Source of the DNA: Ruegeria denitrificans
GTDB taxonomy: Bacteria; Pseudomonadota; Alphaproteobacteria; Rhodobacterales; Rhodobacteraceae
Length of the DNA stretch: 64,000 bases
Assembly (NCBI RefSeq): GCF_001458295.1
Contig: NZ_CYUD01000001.1
Span: 434,001-498,000, forward strand
Direction of reading: 5' to 3'
Below are positions 26,178-36,840 of this stretch, piece after piece (position 1 is the stretch's first letter; every line of letters begins with the position of its first letter). A program made the translations under genes and the position numbers. The notes beneath the pieces were generated by a model. It saw only the letters and a program-made list of their open reading frames with translations. It searched no databases and was not told the DNA's origin.

Positions 26178-27260
26178 ATGCTCTATTGGTTGACCGCCCT
26201 GTCGGATGGGGGGGATTTCTTTAACCTCTTCCGCTATATCACCTTCCGTGCGGGCGGAGCCTTTATGACCGCGCTGATCTTTGGTTTCATCTTCGGCAAA
26301 CCGCTGATCAACGTGCTGCGCAGGAAGCAGGGTAAAGGCCAGCCGATCCGGGATGACGGGCCCGAGGGACATTTCTCCAAAGCCGGAACGCCAACTATGG
26401 GCGGATTGCTGATCGTGGGCGCGCTGGTGACGTCAACGCTGGTCTGGGCGCGGTGGGACAATCCGTATGTCTGGATGGTGCTGTTCGTTACGTTGGCCTA
26501 TGCGGCCATTGGCTTTGCGGATGACTATGCCAAGGTGTCCAAGCAGAACACCAAGGGTGTGTCTGGCAAGATGAGGTTGGCGCTGGGTGTTATAATCGCA
26601 GTTCTAGCATCACTCTGGGCCTCTCTTCACCACCCCGAAGCCTTGCAATATCAGCTCGCGGTACCGGTGTTAAAAGATACATTGCTCAATCTGGGGGTTT
26701 TCTACATTCCCTTTGCTATCGTGGTGATCGTTGGGGCCGCCAATGCCGTGAACCTGACCGACGGGCTGGATGGGTTGGCGATCATGCCAGCGATGATTGC
26801 CGCCTCGACACTTGGCATCATTGCCTATGCGGTCGGCCGGGTCGACTTTACCGAATATCTGGACGTGCATTATGTGCCGGGCACGGGTGAGATATTTATC
26901 TTTACCTCGGCGCTGTTCGGCGCGGGGCTTGGGTTCCTTTGGTATAATGCGCCGCCTGCTGCCGTGTTTATGGGCGATACCGGTTCGTTGGCTTTAGGCG
27001 GTGCATTGGGTGCGATTGCCGTTGCCACCAAACACGAGTTGGTGCTGGCTGTCGTTGGCGGACTTTTCGTTGTAGAGGCGCTGAGTGTGATCATTCAGGT
27101 GCTCTATTTCAAACGAACAGGGCGCCGCGTGTTTCTGATGGCGCCGATTCATCACCACTATGAGAAAAAAGGTTGGGCTGAGCCGACTATCGTGATCCGG
27201 TTCTGGATCATCTCTCTGATCCTGGCGATGATCGGTTTGGCGACATTGAAAGTCCGGTAA
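26178..27260 (+). CDS. mraY: Phospho-MurNAc-pentapeptide translocase
   Basis: MraY transfers phospho-MurNAc-pentapeptide to undecaprenyl phosphate, making lipid I at the inner face of the membrane. The 360-residue protein has about ten hydrophobic helices, the [12 protein letters not shown] loop, the Mg-binding FADDYAK (Asp115, Asp116), [21 protein letters not shown] and the cytoplasmic [13 protein letters not shown] histidine motif. A GAGAAAGG Shine-Dalgarno precedes the ATG. Two hairpins follow its stop. Confidence 0.97.
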   Translation: MLYWLTALSDGGDFFNLFRYITFRAGGAFMTALIFGFIFGKPLINVLRRKQGKGQPIRDDGPEGHFSKAGTPTMGGLLIVGALVTSTLVWARWDNPYVWMVLFVTLAYAAIGFADDYAKVSKQNTKGVSGKMRLALGVIIAVLASLWASLHHPEALQYQLAVPVLKDTLLNLGVFYIPFAIVVIVGAANAVNLTDGLDGLAIMPAMIAASTLGIIAYAVGRVDFTEYLDVHYVPGTGEIFIFTSALFGAGLGFLWYNAPPAAVFMGDTGSLALGGALGAIAVATKHELVLAVVGGLFVVEALSVIIQVLYFKRTGRRVFLMAPIHHHYEKKGWAEPTIVIRFWIISLILAMIGLATLKVR

Positions 27261-27312
27261 CGCTCCCGCCAGGTTCGGCGAACCTGCGGTCCACCTGCCA
27301 CCTGTTGGGCCC

Positions 27313-27338
27313 GGCTCGCGCTGATGCGCGAGCCTTTT
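27313..27338 (+). terminator. Intrinsic terminator between mraY and murD
   Basis: GGCTCGCG and CGCGAGCC form an eight-base-pair stem with a six-base loop, followed by TTTT. A second, smaller hairpin (CAGGTTC/GAACCTG) lies about 40 bases earlier. Together they suggest that murD and later genes are partly uncoupled from the mraZ-mraY transcript. Confidence 0.6.
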
Positions 27339-27411
27339 GCCACCCTTGCCAATGGGGATTTCTTCTGCGCAGTGTGACGGCCAAATTGGACGTCAGAAGA
27401 AGGTAGGTAGC

Positions 27412-28812
27412 ATGATCCCGGTCAAAGGGTTTTCGGGGCAGAAGGTTGCGGTTCTGGGGCTTGGCCGATCGGGTCTGGCCACGGCCCGTGCATTGCGGGC
27501 GGGCAAAGCCGAACCGGTCTGTTGGGATGACAATCCTGCTGCCCGTGAGCAAGCCGAGGCGGAAGGGTTCACTTGTACCGATCTGCACCGGCATGGGGCG
27601 TTTGACGAAATAGCCTCGCTGATCGTGTCGCCGGGTATTCCGCATCTTTACCCGGAACCGAACCGGGTTGTGGCCGCTGCGTTGGAAGCCGGAGTTCCGG
27701 TGGACAACGATATCGGGTTGTTCTTCCGATCCTTTGCGGGACCGGAATGGAACAACTATGACACCCCGCCCCGCGTGATTGCGGTGACCGGTTCGAATGG
27801 GAAATCAACCACTGCCGCCCTGATCCATCACATCCTGACCGAGGCCGGGCGCGAGGCGCAACTGGCCGGGAATATCGGGCGTGGAGTGCTGGATATTGAT
27901 CCGGGCGGAGACGGATCGGTGGTTGTGCTGGAACTGTCCAGCTATCAAACCGACCTGGCCCGCGCCCTGACACCCGACGTGGCGGTGTTTACGAACCTAT
28001 CACCGGATCATCTGGACCGGCATGGCGGGATGGGTGGTTATTTCGCGGCCAAACGCCGGTTGTTTGCCGAAGGTGGACCGGACCGTGCGGTGATTGGTGT
28101 GGATGAAAACGAAGGCGCGTTTCTGGCAGGCCAACTGGCCGAAGGACCGACTGATGACCGGGTGATCCGTGTCTCGGTGGCGCGCAAGCTGACCGGGCCG
28201 GGTTGGCAGGTCTTTGCGCGCAAGGGGTTTTTGTCGGAATACCGCAAGGGGCGGCAGGCCGGATCAATCGACCTGCGGCAGATCAAGGGGCTGCCCGGCG
28301 CGCATAACCACCAGAACGCCTGCGCCGCCTATGCGGCCTGCCGCGCGTTGGGGCTGGCACCGCGCGTGATCGAGGATGCGTTGCATAGTTATCCCGGCCT
28401 GCCACATCGCAGCCAGATCATCGCCGAAGCGGATGGCGTGACCTATGTCAACGATTCCAAGGCCACCAATGTGGACAGTGCGTTGAAAGCTCTGAACGCG
28501 TTCAAAAAGATCCGCTGGATCTGCGGCGGGCTAGAAAAAGAGGGGGGAATTGGGGCGTTGAACGGCGCAGCGGATCAGGTGCTCAAGGCCTATGTGATCG
28601 GGCGTGAGGCCGCGAATTTTGCGCTTCGACTTGAGGTCGAGACGCATGTTTGCACCACCATGGCGGAAGCAGTGGCGCAGGCGATGGCAGACGCGCAACC
28701 GGGCGAGACAGTGTTGCTAGCCCCGGCAGCGGCCAGTTTCGATCAGTACGACAATTTTGAACAACGCGGAGAGGATTTCGCCGAACAGGTTCGGCGAGGG
28801 CTTTCAGACTAG
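27412..28812 (+). CDS. murD: UDP-MurNAc-L-alanine D-glutamate ligase
   Basis: MurD adds D-Glu to UDP-MurNAc-L-Ala. The 466-residue protein starts [21 protein letters not shown], has the ATP loop GSNGKST at 127-133, an [11 protein letters not shown] motif, the [13 protein letters not shown] stretch, [14 protein letters not shown] and the late [10 protein letters not shown] chose the ATG at 27412, with a GGTAGG Shine-Dalgarno, because the 25 codons upstream match nothing and include the mraY terminator flank. Confidence 0.97.
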   Translation: MIPVKGFSGQKVAVLGLGRSGLATARALRAGKAEPVCWDDNPAAREQAEAEGFTCTDLHRHGAFDEIASLIVSPGIPHLYPEPNRVVAAALEAGVPVDNDIGLFFRSFAGPEWNNYDTPPRVIAVTGSNGKSTTAALIHHILTEAGREAQLAGNIGRGVLDIDPGGDGSVVVLELSSYQTDLARALTPDVAVFTNLSPDHLDRHGGMGGYFAAKRRLFAEGGPDRAVIGVDENEGAFLAGQLAEGPTDDRVIRVSVARKLTGPGWQVFARKGFLSEYRKGRQAGSIDLRQIKGLPGAHNHQNACAAYAACRALGLAPRVIEDALHSYPGLPHRSQIIAEADGVTYVNDSKATNVDSALKALNAFKKIRWICGGLEKEGGIGALNGAADQVLKAYVIGREAANFALRLEVETHVCTTMAEAVAQAMADAQPGETVLLAPAAASFDQYDNFEQRGEDFAEQVRRGLSD

Positions 28813-28917
28813 TCATTTGCAATAGACCGCCGGTTGGGCCAAGCTGAGGCGCTATCAGCTTGACGCGCCATGATTATTGGTTTTGCCTGCCTGCAAATTC
28901 AACACGAGGTAATGAAT

Positions 28918-29292
28918 ATGCCATTTCGTAAGTTTTCTCTGATCTTGCCTGCCGTTCTGGTGGCAGGTGCCTGCACGAATGTTGGTGCCAACTATCAGCC
29001 GATTGTTGATGGTCCGATCGGCCCCAACTACAACGTGGACCTGCAGCAATGCCAACAGTTGGCCGCATCGCAAGCCAGCGTTGATGGCTCTACCGCCGGG
29101 AACGCCGCAATCGGCGCGGCCGGTGCTGCCGCTGTCACCGGGATCGTTCAGGACAGCAGCGACAATCTGGGTCGTGCAGCGGTTGCCGGTGCCCTGGTTG
29201 GTGCGGGTGCAGACGTGATCAACAAGAATCAGAATAAAGAAGTCATTGTGCGCAATTGCATGCGCGGACGTGGCTACAACGTCGTCGGCTAA
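28918..29292 (+). CDS. Small glycine-zipper lipoprotein
   Basis: A 124-residue protein with a lipoprotein signal: MPFRKFSLILPAVLVAGACT, lipobox AGAC with Cys19. The mature part has a conserved-looking YNVDLQQCQQLAASQ, then Ala/Gly-rich stretches of glycine-zipper type (NAAIGAAGAAAVTG and AAVAGALVGAGAD), and a C-terminal VIVRNCMRGRGYNVVG. Similar proteins are outer-membrane lipoproteins of unknown role. I used the ATG at 28918, eight bases after a GAGG; an ATG two codons earlier is too close. Its stop overlaps the convergent flavoprotein stop. Confidence 0.75.
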   Translation: MPFRKFSLILPAVLVAGACTNVGANYQPIVDGPIGPNYNVDLQQCQQLAASQASVDGSTAGNAAIGAAGAAAVTGIVQDSSDNLGRAAVAGALVGAGADVINKNQNKEVIVRNCMRGRGYNVVG

Positions 29293-30467
29293 CGGGTTGC
29301 GATTGCAGTTCCAGCGGCGTGGCCCGAGGACCACGCCCATTGGAAATTGTAGCCGCCCAACCAACCGGTGACATCCACCGCTTCGCCAATTGCATAGAGG
29401 CCGGGGACATCCCTGGCCTCCATCGTTTTTGACGAAAGATCATCTGTGTCGATCCCGCCCAGCGTAACCTCGGCCGTGCGATACCCTTCGGTCCCTGAAG
29501 GCGACAGTGGCCAATCGGACAGAGCAGCAATCAACTCGGTCAGTGCCGCGTCGGACTGATCGGCCAGATTACCCTGCATCGGGATATGCTGGCTCAGGTA
29601 CTCCACCAGCCGCGTTGGAAGGTGGCGTGCCAGTTCAGTTGTCAGGGCCTTGCGCCCGCCGCATTGCCGCTGATCGCGCAGCAAGTCGAACAGGGGCAGG
29701 TCAGGGATCAGGTTGACCCGGATCGTTTCACCCTCGCGCCAGTAGGAAGACAATTGCAGCACGGATGGCCCGCTGAGGCCGCGATGGGTGAACAGCAAGG
29801 CCTCGTTGAATGTGGTTCGGTTGTTAGACAGGCGCGCAGGTAAAGAGACACCGGACAGATCCTTGAATTTCCCGTCCGAGAAAGTGAACGGCACCAGTGC
29901 TGCGCGTGTTTCTGTCATGCGCAGCCCGAACTGACGGGCGATATCATAGGCCAACCCGGTTGCACCCATCTTGGGGATCGATTTGCCACCCGTGGCCAGC
30001 ACCAGATTTGTGCAGGTCAGGCTCAGGCGTTGCCCTTCGCGGTCAACCTCCAGCGCGAACCCGGTCTCAGTCTTGTGCAGGTCTTTCAACTCGGTTCGTA
30101 CCCACAGCTCGGCCCCGTTACGCGCCATCTCGTCCAGCAGCATCTGGATGATCTGTTTCGACGACCCGTCGCAGAAGAGCTGTCCCAGCGTTTTCTCATG
30201 CCAAGCAATGCCGTGACGCCCAACCAGATCGACGAAATCCCACTGCGTGTACCGCGCCAATGCGGATTTGCAGAAATGCGGGTTTTGCGACAGGAAATTT
30301 CCCGGCCCGGCGTACATATTGGTGAAATTGCAGCGCCCGCCGCCTGAGATGCGGATTTTCTCTCCGGCCGCTTTGGCATGGTCGATCACCAGCACGCGTC
30401 CGCCGCAATGGATCGCGCACATCATTCCGGCAGCACCGGCACCAAGGATGATCGTGTCATAGCTCAT
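29289..30467 (-). CDS. HI0933-family FAD-dependent oxidoreductase
   Basis: A 392-residue flavoprotein of the HI0933/YhiN family. The dinucleotide fold is seen in DTIILGAGAAGMMCAIHCG, followed by the family hallmark ISGGGRCNFTNM, the VLATGGKSIPKMGATG loop and the C-terminal AIGEAVDVTGWLGGYNFQWAWSSG. The family's reaction is not settled. It is the only minus-strand gene inside the division cluster, with a short convergent overlap to the lipoprotein gene. Confidence 0.9.
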   Translation of the reverse strand: MSYDTIILGAGAAGMMCAIHCGGRVLVIDHAKAAGEKIRISGGGRCNFTNMYAGPGNFLSQNPHFCKSALARYTQWDFVDLVGRHGIAWHEKTLGQLFCDGSSKQIIQMLLDEMARNGAELWVRTELKDLHKTETGFALEVDREGQRLSLTCTNLVLATGGKSIPKMGATGLAYDIARQFGLRMTETRAALVPFTFSDGKFKDLSGVSLPARLSNNRTTFNEALLFTHRGLSGPSVLQLSSYWREGETIRVNLIPDLPLFDLLRDQRQCGGRKALTTELARHLPTRLVEYLSQHIPMQGNLADQSDAALTELIAALSDWPLSPSGTEGYRTAEVTLGGIDTDDLSSKTMEARDVPGLYAIGEAVDVTGWLGGYNFQWAWSSGHAAGTAIATR

Positions 30468-30648
30468 GGGGTGCGCATGGCGTGGAATGACGGGGATAGC
30501 AAGAGGCAGAACGACTTCTGGGTCCAGCAGAAGCCTTGTTGTTCAACGGGGGGGTAAGGCGTCTTAGCCAGAAGAAATGCAGATTGCCAGTTGTCCAACT
30601 CGCTGTCATGCTGCCCTTTTAGGCATGTTTTCAAAGAAGGATAAATGG

Positions 30649-30984
30649 ATGCAATTTCCCGGCTTTATTACTGCATTTCCCAAGTTGGACGTGCCTTTCC
30701 CCGAGGATGTCGTGCAGACGGCGGTCATAAGATCTGATGCTGGCCTCGCGGCGTTTTTTACGTTTCTCAAGGATATGGAACTTCCATTGCATTCACATGG
30801 GGCCCAATGGGGGACGGTCATCGAAGGTGAGGTAGAGTTGACTATCGGAGGAACTACCAAAACTTACCGCCCCGGTGACAGTTATTCGATACCGGCCGGG
30901 GTGGAGCACGGCGGTCAGATCAAGGCCGGGACCCGTGTGATCGACGTGTTTGAAGAGCCGGATCGATATCCAATCAAAGAGTGA
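30649..30984 (+). CDS. Cupin-domain protein
   Basis: A 111-residue single cupin. Motif 1 is LPLHSHGAQWGTVIEGEVEL, with two His and a Glu as likely metal ligands, and motif 2 is YRPGDSYSIPAGVEHGGQI with a further His. Its substrate is unknown. The GAAGGA Shine-Dalgarno eight bases before ATG 30649 decides the start; the open frame extends 24 codons further upstream. It is alone between the flavoprotein gene (divergent) and ftsW, which is 215 bases on. Confidence 0.85.
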   Translation: MQFPGFITAFPKLDVPFPEDVVQTAVIRSDAGLAAFFTFLKDMELPLHSHGAQWGTVIEGEVELTIGGTTKTYRPGDSYSIPAGVEHGGQIKAGTRVIDVFEEPDRYPIKE

Positions 30985-31199
30985 CGTACTTTCTGCCGCT
31001 GTCCTGCGCGGGCAATTTGCGGCCCCTTAGACATCGCGATGCGAACGGGACCGTTTGTCCATTTGCTGAGGTCACCGCCTCTGGCGGGCCGTTTTCCGCA
31101 TACCCGTTCATTCCGCTAGCCCAATTGCAAAAATGTCTGTAGACTCTCAATCAGATCCCGAAAACGGGACATGAACGAGGCAGTAAGTGGCGGTATCTC

Positions 31200-32363
31200 A
31201 TGACTGAGATGGTGTATGGCGCGGTCCAGGACCAGCGCGGAGAACCGATTCTACCAAAGTGGTGGCGGACAATTGATCGCTGGACCATGTCCTGCGTGCT
31301 GATCCTGTTTGTCATCGGGCTATTGCTGGGGCTGGCCTCGTCGCCGCCACTGGCGGGGCGCAACGGGTTTGATCCGTTCCACTATGTCGAACGACAGGCG
31401 ATCTTTGGCGGGCTGGCCTTGGTTGCGATGCTGCTGACTTCGATGATGTCTCCGACATTGGTGCGGCGACTGGCGGTGCTGGGCTTTCTTGCGTCGTTTG
31501 TTGCGCTGGCCTTTCTGCCGGTCTTCGGCACAGATTTCGGCAAGGGCGCGGTGCGCTGGTATTCACTGGGCTTTGCCTCGATGCAGCCATCCGAGTTTCT
31601 GAAGCCCGGTTTTATCGTCGTGGCCGCGTGGCTGCTGGCCGCGTCGCAGGAAATTAACGGTCCACCAGGGCGGTTGTGGTCCTTCGCGTTGTGCATGGCC
31701 ATCGTTGGCATGCTGGTTCTGCAGCCTGATTTCGGTCAAGCCTGTCTGATCCTATTTGGCTGGGGCGTTATGTATTTCGTGGCTGGGGCGCCTATGCTGC
31801 TGCTGCTGGGTATGGCCGGGGCGGTCGTGCTGGGCGGCATGCTGGCCTATTCGAACTCGGAACACTTTGCGCGTCGCATCGACGGGTTCCTGAACCAAGA
31901 GGTCGATCCGACCACACAGCTTGGCTATGCCACCAACGCCATCCGCGAAGGTGGATTATTCGGTGTCGGTGTAGGTGAGGGGCAGGTGAAATGGTCGCTG
32001 CCCGATGCGCATACCGATTTCATCATTGCGGTGGCCGCCGAAGAGTACGGCCTGATCCTGGTGCTGATCATCATCGCACTTTACTCGATCATCGTTGTAC
32101 GCTCGCTGCTGCGGCTGATGCGCGAGCGGGACATGTTCATCCGTCTGGCAGGCACCGGTCTGGCTTGCATGTTCGGCGTGCAGGCGATGATCAACATGGG
32201 TGTTGCGGTGCGGTTGCTGCCCGCCAAGGGCATGACGCTGCCGTTTGTCAGCTATGGTGGCTCGTCCCTGATCGCGGGTGGTATTGCCGTTGGCATGTTG
32301 CTGGCCTTTACCCGTGCCCGTCCGCAAGGCGAACTTGGCGATATTTTGCGCGGAAGAGGTTGA
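31200..32363 (+). CDS. ftsW: Septal peptidoglycan glycosyltransferase FtsW
   Basis: A 387-residue SEDS-family membrane protein with about ten helices that polymerises lipid II together with FtsI. Visible SEDS motifs are [32 protein letters not shown], and near the C-terminus [20 protein letters not shown]. It starts [16 protein letters not shown], has an N-terminal cytosolic segment of about 30 residues, and its TGA stop overlaps the murG ATG by one base. Confidence 0.96.
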   Translation: MTEMVYGAVQDQRGEPILPKWWRTIDRWTMSCVLILFVIGLLLGLASSPPLAGRNGFDPFHYVERQAIFGGLALVAMLLTSMMSPTLVRRLAVLGFLASFVALAFLPVFGTDFGKGAVRWYSLGFASMQPSEFLKPGFIVVAAWLLAASQEINGPPGRLWSFALCMAIVGMLVLQPDFGQACLILFGWGVMYFVAGAPMLLLLGMAGAVVLGGMLAYSNSEHFARRIDGFLNQEVDPTTQLGYATNAIREGGLFGVGVGEGQVKWSLPDAHTDFIIAVAAEEYGLILVLIIIALYSIIVVRSLLRLMRERDMFIRLAGTGLACMFGVQAMINMGVAVRLLPAKGMTLPFVSYGGSSLIAGGIAVGMLLAFTRARPQGELGDILRGRG

Positions 32364-33460
32364 TGAGCAAACCCTATCTTCTGATTGCGGCTGGCGGCAC
32401 CGGGGGCCACATGTTCCCGGCGCAGGCGCTGGCCGAGGCGATGTTGCAAAAAGGTTGGCGCGTGCGCCTGTCCACCGATACGCGCGGTGCGCGGTATACC
32501 AGCGGCTTTCCGCATTCGACCGAAATTGTCGAGGCGTCCTCGGCCACTTTCGCGCGGGGTGGTTTGGTCGCCAAAGCGTTGGTCGGTCCCAAGATTGCGG
32601 GCGGCGTGACCAGCATGTCGCTGCAAATGATGCGCGACCGACCGGACGTGGTCGTGGGGTTCGGTGGCTACCCTTCGATCCCGGCGTTGGGCGCAGCGAC
32701 GATGCTGAAAATCCCACGCATGATCCATGAGCAGAACGGCATTCTGGGGCGGGTTAACCAGCTGTTTGCCACCCGTGTGTCTCAGGTGGCTTGCGGTATT
32801 TGGCCTACGGATCTGCCTGAGGGGGCAAGGGGCATTCATACTGGAAACCCGGTCCGTGCAGCTGTGCTTGAACGCGCCGCGGCAGGTTATATTCCGCCCG
32901 GCGATTACCCGATGTCGATTCTGGTGATGGGCGGGTCGCAGGGCGCACGTATCCTTAGCGATGTCGTGCCCGGCGCGATTTCTGCCTTACCCGCCAATAT
33001 GCGTGATCATATCCGCGTTGCTCATCAGGCGCGCGACGAGGATGGCGAGCGTGTGACAGCATTCTACGCCGATCATGGTATCCGGGCCGAGGTCAAGCCA
33101 TTCTTTCACGACGTTCCGCGCCGCATGTCAGATGCACAATTGGTTATCTCGCGTTCAGGCGCGTCGAGTGTTGCCGATATCTCGGTCATCGGGCGACCTT
33201 CGATCCTAATCCCGTTTGCCGCCGCCGCTGGCGACCACCAGACCGCCAATGCACGCGGGTTGGTACAGGCGGGTGGGGCGATCATGATTCCTGAAAACGC
33301 CCTTGACGTTTCCTCGCTGACCGAGCAAGTCACGGCAGTTCTGACAAACCCTGAAGCCGCGCAAAAGATGGCCCATGCCGCCCTTTCGACCGGTGCGCCG
33401 GATGCAACCGAGCGTCTGACAGCCCTTGTCGAACAACTGGCGCAGAAGGAGACCGCATGA
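32363..33460 (+). CDS. murG: Lipid II synthase (MurNAc-pentapeptide GlcNAc transferase)
   Basis: MurG adds GlcNAc to lipid I on the inner membrane face. The 365-residue protein has the first glycine loop [18 protein letters not shown] near residues 9-26, [30 protein letters not shown], the second loop [12 protein letters not shown], and [12 protein letters not shown] used the ATG at 32363, which overlaps the ftsW stop, over a much longer open frame that is antiparallel noise in ftsW. It overlaps murC by four bases. Confidence 0.97.
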   Translation: MSKPYLLIAAGGTGGHMFPAQALAEAMLQKGWRVRLSTDTRGARYTSGFPHSTEIVEASSATFARGGLVAKALVGPKIAGGVTSMSLQMMRDRPDVVVGFGGYPSIPALGAATMLKIPRMIHEQNGILGRVNQLFATRVSQVACGIWPTDLPEGARGIHTGNPVRAAVLERAAAGYIPPGDYPMSILVMGGSQGARILSDVVPGAISALPANMRDHIRVAHQARDEDGERVTAFYADHGIRAEVKPFFHDVPRRMSDAQLVISRSGASSVADISVIGRPSILIPFAAAAGDHQTANARGLVQAGGAIMIPENALDVSSLTEQVTAVLTNPEAAQKMAHAALSTGAPDATERLTALVEQLAQKETA

Positions 33461-34866
33461 ATCCTGCAACCAAATTGCCGCAAGACGTAGGGCCGATCCA
33501 CTTCGTAGGGATCGGCGGGATCGGGATGTCAGGCATTGCCGAGGTTCTTTTGAACCTGGGGTACCGGGTGCAGGGGTCTGACCTGAAAGCGTCGAAGATC
33601 ACGGACCGACTGGCCAGTTTGGGGGGCGAGATTTTTGTCGGTCAGCGCGCCGAGAACTTGGAAAACGCCGCCGTTGTGGTGGTGTCGACCGCGATCAAGC
33701 CGGGCAACCCGGAACTGGACGGCGCCCGCGCTCGTGGATTGCCGGTGGTGCGCCGCGCCGACATGCTTGCTGAACTGATGCGCCTGAAGTCCAACATCGC
33801 CATCGCCGGAACTCACGGCAAGACCACCACCACCACCATGATGGCCGAGTTGATGGTGGCGGGTGATTTCGACCCGACCGTAATCAATGGCGGTATCATT
33901 CACGCTTATGGTTCGAACGCGCGCATGGGGCAGGGCGAATGGATGGTGGTCGAGGCCGACGAATCTGACGGTTCGTTCAATCGCTTGCCCGCGACCATTG
34001 CCATCGTCACCAATATCGACCCCGAGCATATGGAGCACTGGGGCGACTTCGACAAACTGCGGGATGGGTTTCACGAGTTTGTCTCGAACTTGCCATTCTA
34101 CGGTCTGGCCGTGTGCTGCACCGATCATGCCGAAGTGCAGACGCTGGTTGGTCGCATCACCGATCGGCGCGTGCGCACGTATGGTTTCAACGCCCAGGCC
34201 GATGTGCGGGCGGTGAACCTGACCTATGAAGGCGGCATTGCGCATTTTGACATCCACCTACAATACGAAGATACGGTGATCGAAGGATGCACCCTGCCGA
34301 TGCCCGGTGATCACAACGTGTCGAACGCGCTGTCTGCGGCTGCCGTGGCGCGGCATCTGGGCATGAAGGCTGCGGAAATTCGCGATGCGCTGGCCAATTT
34401 CGGCGGCGTCAATCGCCGCTTCACCAAGGTGGGTGAGGTCGACGGGGTCACTATTATTGACGATTATGGCCATCACCCGGTGGAAATTGCGGCAGTGCTT
34501 AAAGCGGCCCGTCAGGCGACCGAAGGTCGGGTGATCGCCGTGCATCAGCCGCACCGTTATTCCCGCCTGTCCAATCTGTTCGACGATTTCTGTACCTGCT
34601 TCAACGACGCCGATGTCGTAGCCATTGCTGACATTTTCGCTGCCGGAGAAGACCCGATACCGGGGGCCTCGCGTGATGATTTGGTGCAAGGCCTGATCCG
34701 CCACGGCCACCGCCATGCCCGTGCATTGCTGGATGAAAGCGATCTTGAACGCCTCGTCCGCGAACAGGCCCGCCCCGGAGATATGGTCGTCTGCTTGGGC
34801 GCGGGTACAATCAGCGCCTGGGCCAATGGATTGCCTGTGCGATTGCAGCAAAAACAGGCTGTCTGA
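33457..34866 (+). CDS. murC: UDP-MurNAc L-alanine ligase
   Basis: MurC adds the first amino acid of the stem peptide. The 469-residue protein shows the nucleotide-fold [17 protein letters not shown], the ATP loop GTHGKTT at 118-124, [20 protein letters not shown], the ribose loop [12 protein letters not shown] and [10 protein letters not shown]. It starts four bases inside murG and is followed by the DUF2484 genes after about 75 bases. Confidence 0.97.
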   Translation: MNPATKLPQDVGPIHFVGIGGIGMSGIAEVLLNLGYRVQGSDLKASKITDRLASLGGEIFVGQRAENLENAAVVVVSTAIKPGNPELDGARARGLPVVRRADMLAELMRLKSNIAIAGTHGKTTTTTMMAELMVAGDFDPTVINGGIIHAYGSNARMGQGEWMVVEADESDGSFNRLPATIAIVTNIDPEHMEHWGDFDKLRDGFHEFVSNLPFYGLAVCCTDHAEVQTLVGRITDRRVRTYGFNAQADVRAVNLTYEGGIAHFDIHLQYEDTVIEGCTLPMPGDHNVSNALSAAAVARHLGMKAAEIRDALANFGGVNRRFTKVGEVDGVTIIDDYGHHPVEIAAVLKAARQATEGRVIAVHQPHRYSRLSNLFDDFCTCFNDADVVAIADIFAAGEDPIPGASRDDLVQGLIRHGHRHARALLDESDLERLVREQARPGDMVVCLGAGTISAWANGLPVRLQQKQAV

Positions 34867-34941
34867 GGCAATGGACTCTCTAGCGCCGCAACTCTAAAGT
34901 GTGGCGTCGCAACCGCAGACGGGGTGTCCTCGGAGGGGCAA

Positions 34942-35190
34942 TTGGCATATTCGGTAATGTTTGCAGCCTTGTGGGTCGTGGCCTCGACGATTGTGGCCAT
35001 GTTGCCTATGCGTCTGCAATTCCCGCCTGGGGTTTTGCTGTTTGTCTCTGCGCCTGCATTGATTGTCTGGCTGGGCCATGATTACGGCTGGGTGATTTCC
35101 CTGCTGGCCTGCGCTGCGTTTGCATCAATGTTCCGCAATCCCATCCGTTTTTATTGGCGCCGGTGGACCGGTGCGGAGGTTCAGGAATGA
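34942..35190 (+). CDS. DUF2484 membrane protein, first copy
   Basis: An 82-residue membrane protein with three hydrophobic stretches (about 5-23, 29-42 and 48-62). It matches the DUF2484 family of rhodobacterial division clusters ([24 protein letters not shown]). Function is unknown; its location implies a role with cell-wall genes. The TTG at 34942 has a GGAGG Shine-Dalgarno five bases upstream; a GTG six codons earlier overlaps it. Its stop overlaps the second copy by four bases. Confidence 0.72.
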   Translation: MAYSVMFAALWVVASTIVAMLPMRLQFPPGVLLFVSAPALIVWLGHDYGWVISLLACAAFASMFRNPIRFYWRRWTGAEVQE

Positions 35191-35435
35191 ACTGGTCTAT
35201 CGCCCTTGCGGCGCTTTGGGGACTTGCCGCAAATGTGTTGGCGATGATCCCCAGCAAAGACAATCACTGGACCCGCGCCTATATCCTGATCGCTGTGGGT
35301 ATTCCGATTTTGGGGTACGTGACACTTCAAAACGGGCCATGGATCGGGTTGATGGTGATGGCGGCGGGCATGTCAGTGCTGCGCTGGCCGGTGATCTATC
35401 TGGGGCGGTGGGTGCGGCGTATGGTCGGAGAATAG
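35187..35435 (+). CDS. DUF2484 membrane protein, second copy
   Basis: An 82-residue membrane protein with the same plan as its neighbour: [21 protein letters not shown], a charged SKDNHWTR loop, then two more hydrophobic helices and a basic C-terminus (RWVRRMVGE). It looks like a diverged tandem duplicate of the preceding gene. The ATG overlaps the upstream stop (ATGA), so the two are coupled in translation. A Shine-Dalgarno near its 3' end serves the next frame. Confidence 0.78.
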   Translation: MNWSIALAALWGLAANVLAMIPSKDNHWTRAYILIAVGIPILGYVTLQNGPWIGLMVMAAGMSVLRWPVIYLGRWVRRMVGE

Positions 35436-35437
35436 AA

Positions 35438-35803
35438 TTGGACCCCAGAATATTCGCGTTTCTCTGCGGGCTTACCTTAGTTTCTGTTATGGTCGCGATT
35501 TATTCGCATTTATGCACAAAAGCAGGTAAACTTCGCGGCCCACTCATTTTGTTTTTGTTTTTGACTGCGTCGGGACTCTACGGCTTTGTTACCCGCGTAC
35601 ATTTCGAGCCAGTATCTATCGATGAACAAACCGCAATGATAGACGCTTGGATTGTGATCTACATGCTTGCGGTCTCCATTCCGTTGATTGCCGCCTTATT
35701 CGTTGGGTTTATCACCGGGAGGGTGCACCGGGTTCTGGCGCGGTGGAAGAACAATTCCAAGCAATTGGGTGACAAAACCGCCCAAGCAGACTACCAGAGC
35801 ACC
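35438..35803 (+). CDS. Three-helix membrane segment in frame with murB
   Basis: A 122-codon stretch opens at TTG 35438, seven bases after a GGAG Shine-Dalgarno, and runs without a stop directly into murB. It encodes three hydrophobic helices (about 5-23, 34-53 and 71-94). By the positive-inside rule the loop after TM1 (KAGKLRG) and the tail after TM3 ([14 protein letters not shown]) are cytosolic, so a MurB domain joined to it would face the cytosol. The base composition is AT-richer than its neighbours. It is either an N-terminal anchor of MurB or a small gene that has lost its stop codon. Confidence 0.55.
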
Positions 35804-36733
35804 ATGGATCAATTGCTTCCCAAGCCACGCGGCAAACTCTCGGAAAAACGGGCTCTTAATGACTTGACTTGGCTGCGTGTTGGCGGCCCGGCTGACTATT
35901 TGTTCCAGCCTGCCGATATCGAAGATCTGCAGCATTTCATGAAAGAATTGCCAGCAGATGTCGTGATCTTTCCGATGGGCGTAGGCTCGAACCTGATCGT
36001 GCGGGATGGCGGTTTGCGCGCAGTCGTCATACGGCTTGGGCGTGGGTTCAACGGCATCTCGGTCGAAGGCAACACCGTCACCGCAGGCGCGGCTGCGCTG
36101 GATGCGCATGTGGCGCGTAAGGCCGCGGATGCGGGTGTTGATCTGACTTTTCTACGCACCATTCCCGGCTCGATTGGTGGGGCAGTGCGGATGAATGCGG
36201 GGTGTTATGGCAGCTACACGGCGGATGTGCTGCGCAAGGCTACCATCGTCACACGACAGGGTGAGGTCTTGGACCTGACCCCGGAGGATCTGAACTTCCG
36301 CTACCGTCAATCCGATCTGCCCGATGGTGCGGTTTTGATCTCGGCCACGTTCGAGGGCTCATCAGGCGATCCGGAAGAACTGCACGCCCGCATGGCAGCG
36401 CAATTGCAAAAGCGGGATGAAACCCAGCCCACCAAAGATCGCAGCGCCGGGTCAACCTTTCGCAACCCGGCAGGTTTTTCGTCCACGGGCCGCGCCGATG
36501 ATGTGCATGACCTGAAAGCATGGAAGGTCATCGACGATGCCGGCATGCGCGGGGCGTCTCTGGGTGGGGCGCAGATGAGTCCGAAGCATTCAAATTTCCT
36601 GATCAATACCGGCACGGCCACTGCTGCGGACCTGGAAGGTCTGGGCGAAGAGGTGCGAAAAAAGGTTTACGAAACAAGCGGCATCACGCTAGAGTGGGAA
36701 ATCATGCGGATCGGTGATCCGTTGAAGGAATAA
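35804..36733 (+). CDS. murB: UDP-N-acetylenolpyruvoylglucosamine reductase
   Basis: MurB reduces enolpyruvyl-UDP-GlcNAc to UDP-MurNAc with NADPH and FAD. From ATG 35804 the protein is 309 residues, the normal length, starting [20 protein letters not shown]. The FAD-binding part holds [11 protein letters not shown] and [15 protein letters not shown]; the catalytic part has [27 protein letters not shown] (active Ser) and a late LEWEI (Glu). No good Shine-Dalgarno precedes ATG 35804, and the frame continues upstream through a membrane segment to TTG 35438, so the real protein may be a 431-residue membrane-anchored form. Confidence 0.93.
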   Translation: MDQLLPKPRGKLSEKRALNDLTWLRVGGPADYLFQPADIEDLQHFMKELPADVVIFPMGVGSNLIVRDGGLRAVVIRLGRGFNGISVEGNTVTAGAAALDAHVARKAADAGVDLTFLRTIPGSIGGAVRMNAGCYGSYTADVLRKATIVTRQGEVLDLTPEDLNFRYRQSDLPDGAVLISATFEGSSGDPEELHARMAAQLQKRDETQPTKDRSAGSTFRNPAGFSSTGRADDVHDLKAWKVIDDAGMRGASLGGAQMSPKHSNFLINTGTATAADLEGLGEEVRKKVYETSGITLEWEIMRIGDPLKE

Positions 36734-36840
36734 AGCCCCAACCGTCAGACCATAACAGGCAAATTCAGGCGACGGATCAAAGGCATAACGCAGTACGGAC
36801 CACCACATAAGGTCCGGGGACATTGAGGCGCACGTTGGGT

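Noticed and set aside
24993-26372. A 459-codon minus-strand open frame over murF and mraY
   Set aside because: Antisense shadow of two well-conserved genes in a GC-rich genome.
31991-32362. Longer start for MurG within ftsW
   Set aside because: The sequence is an out-of-frame reading of FtsW; the ATG at 32363 aligns with the family N-terminus.
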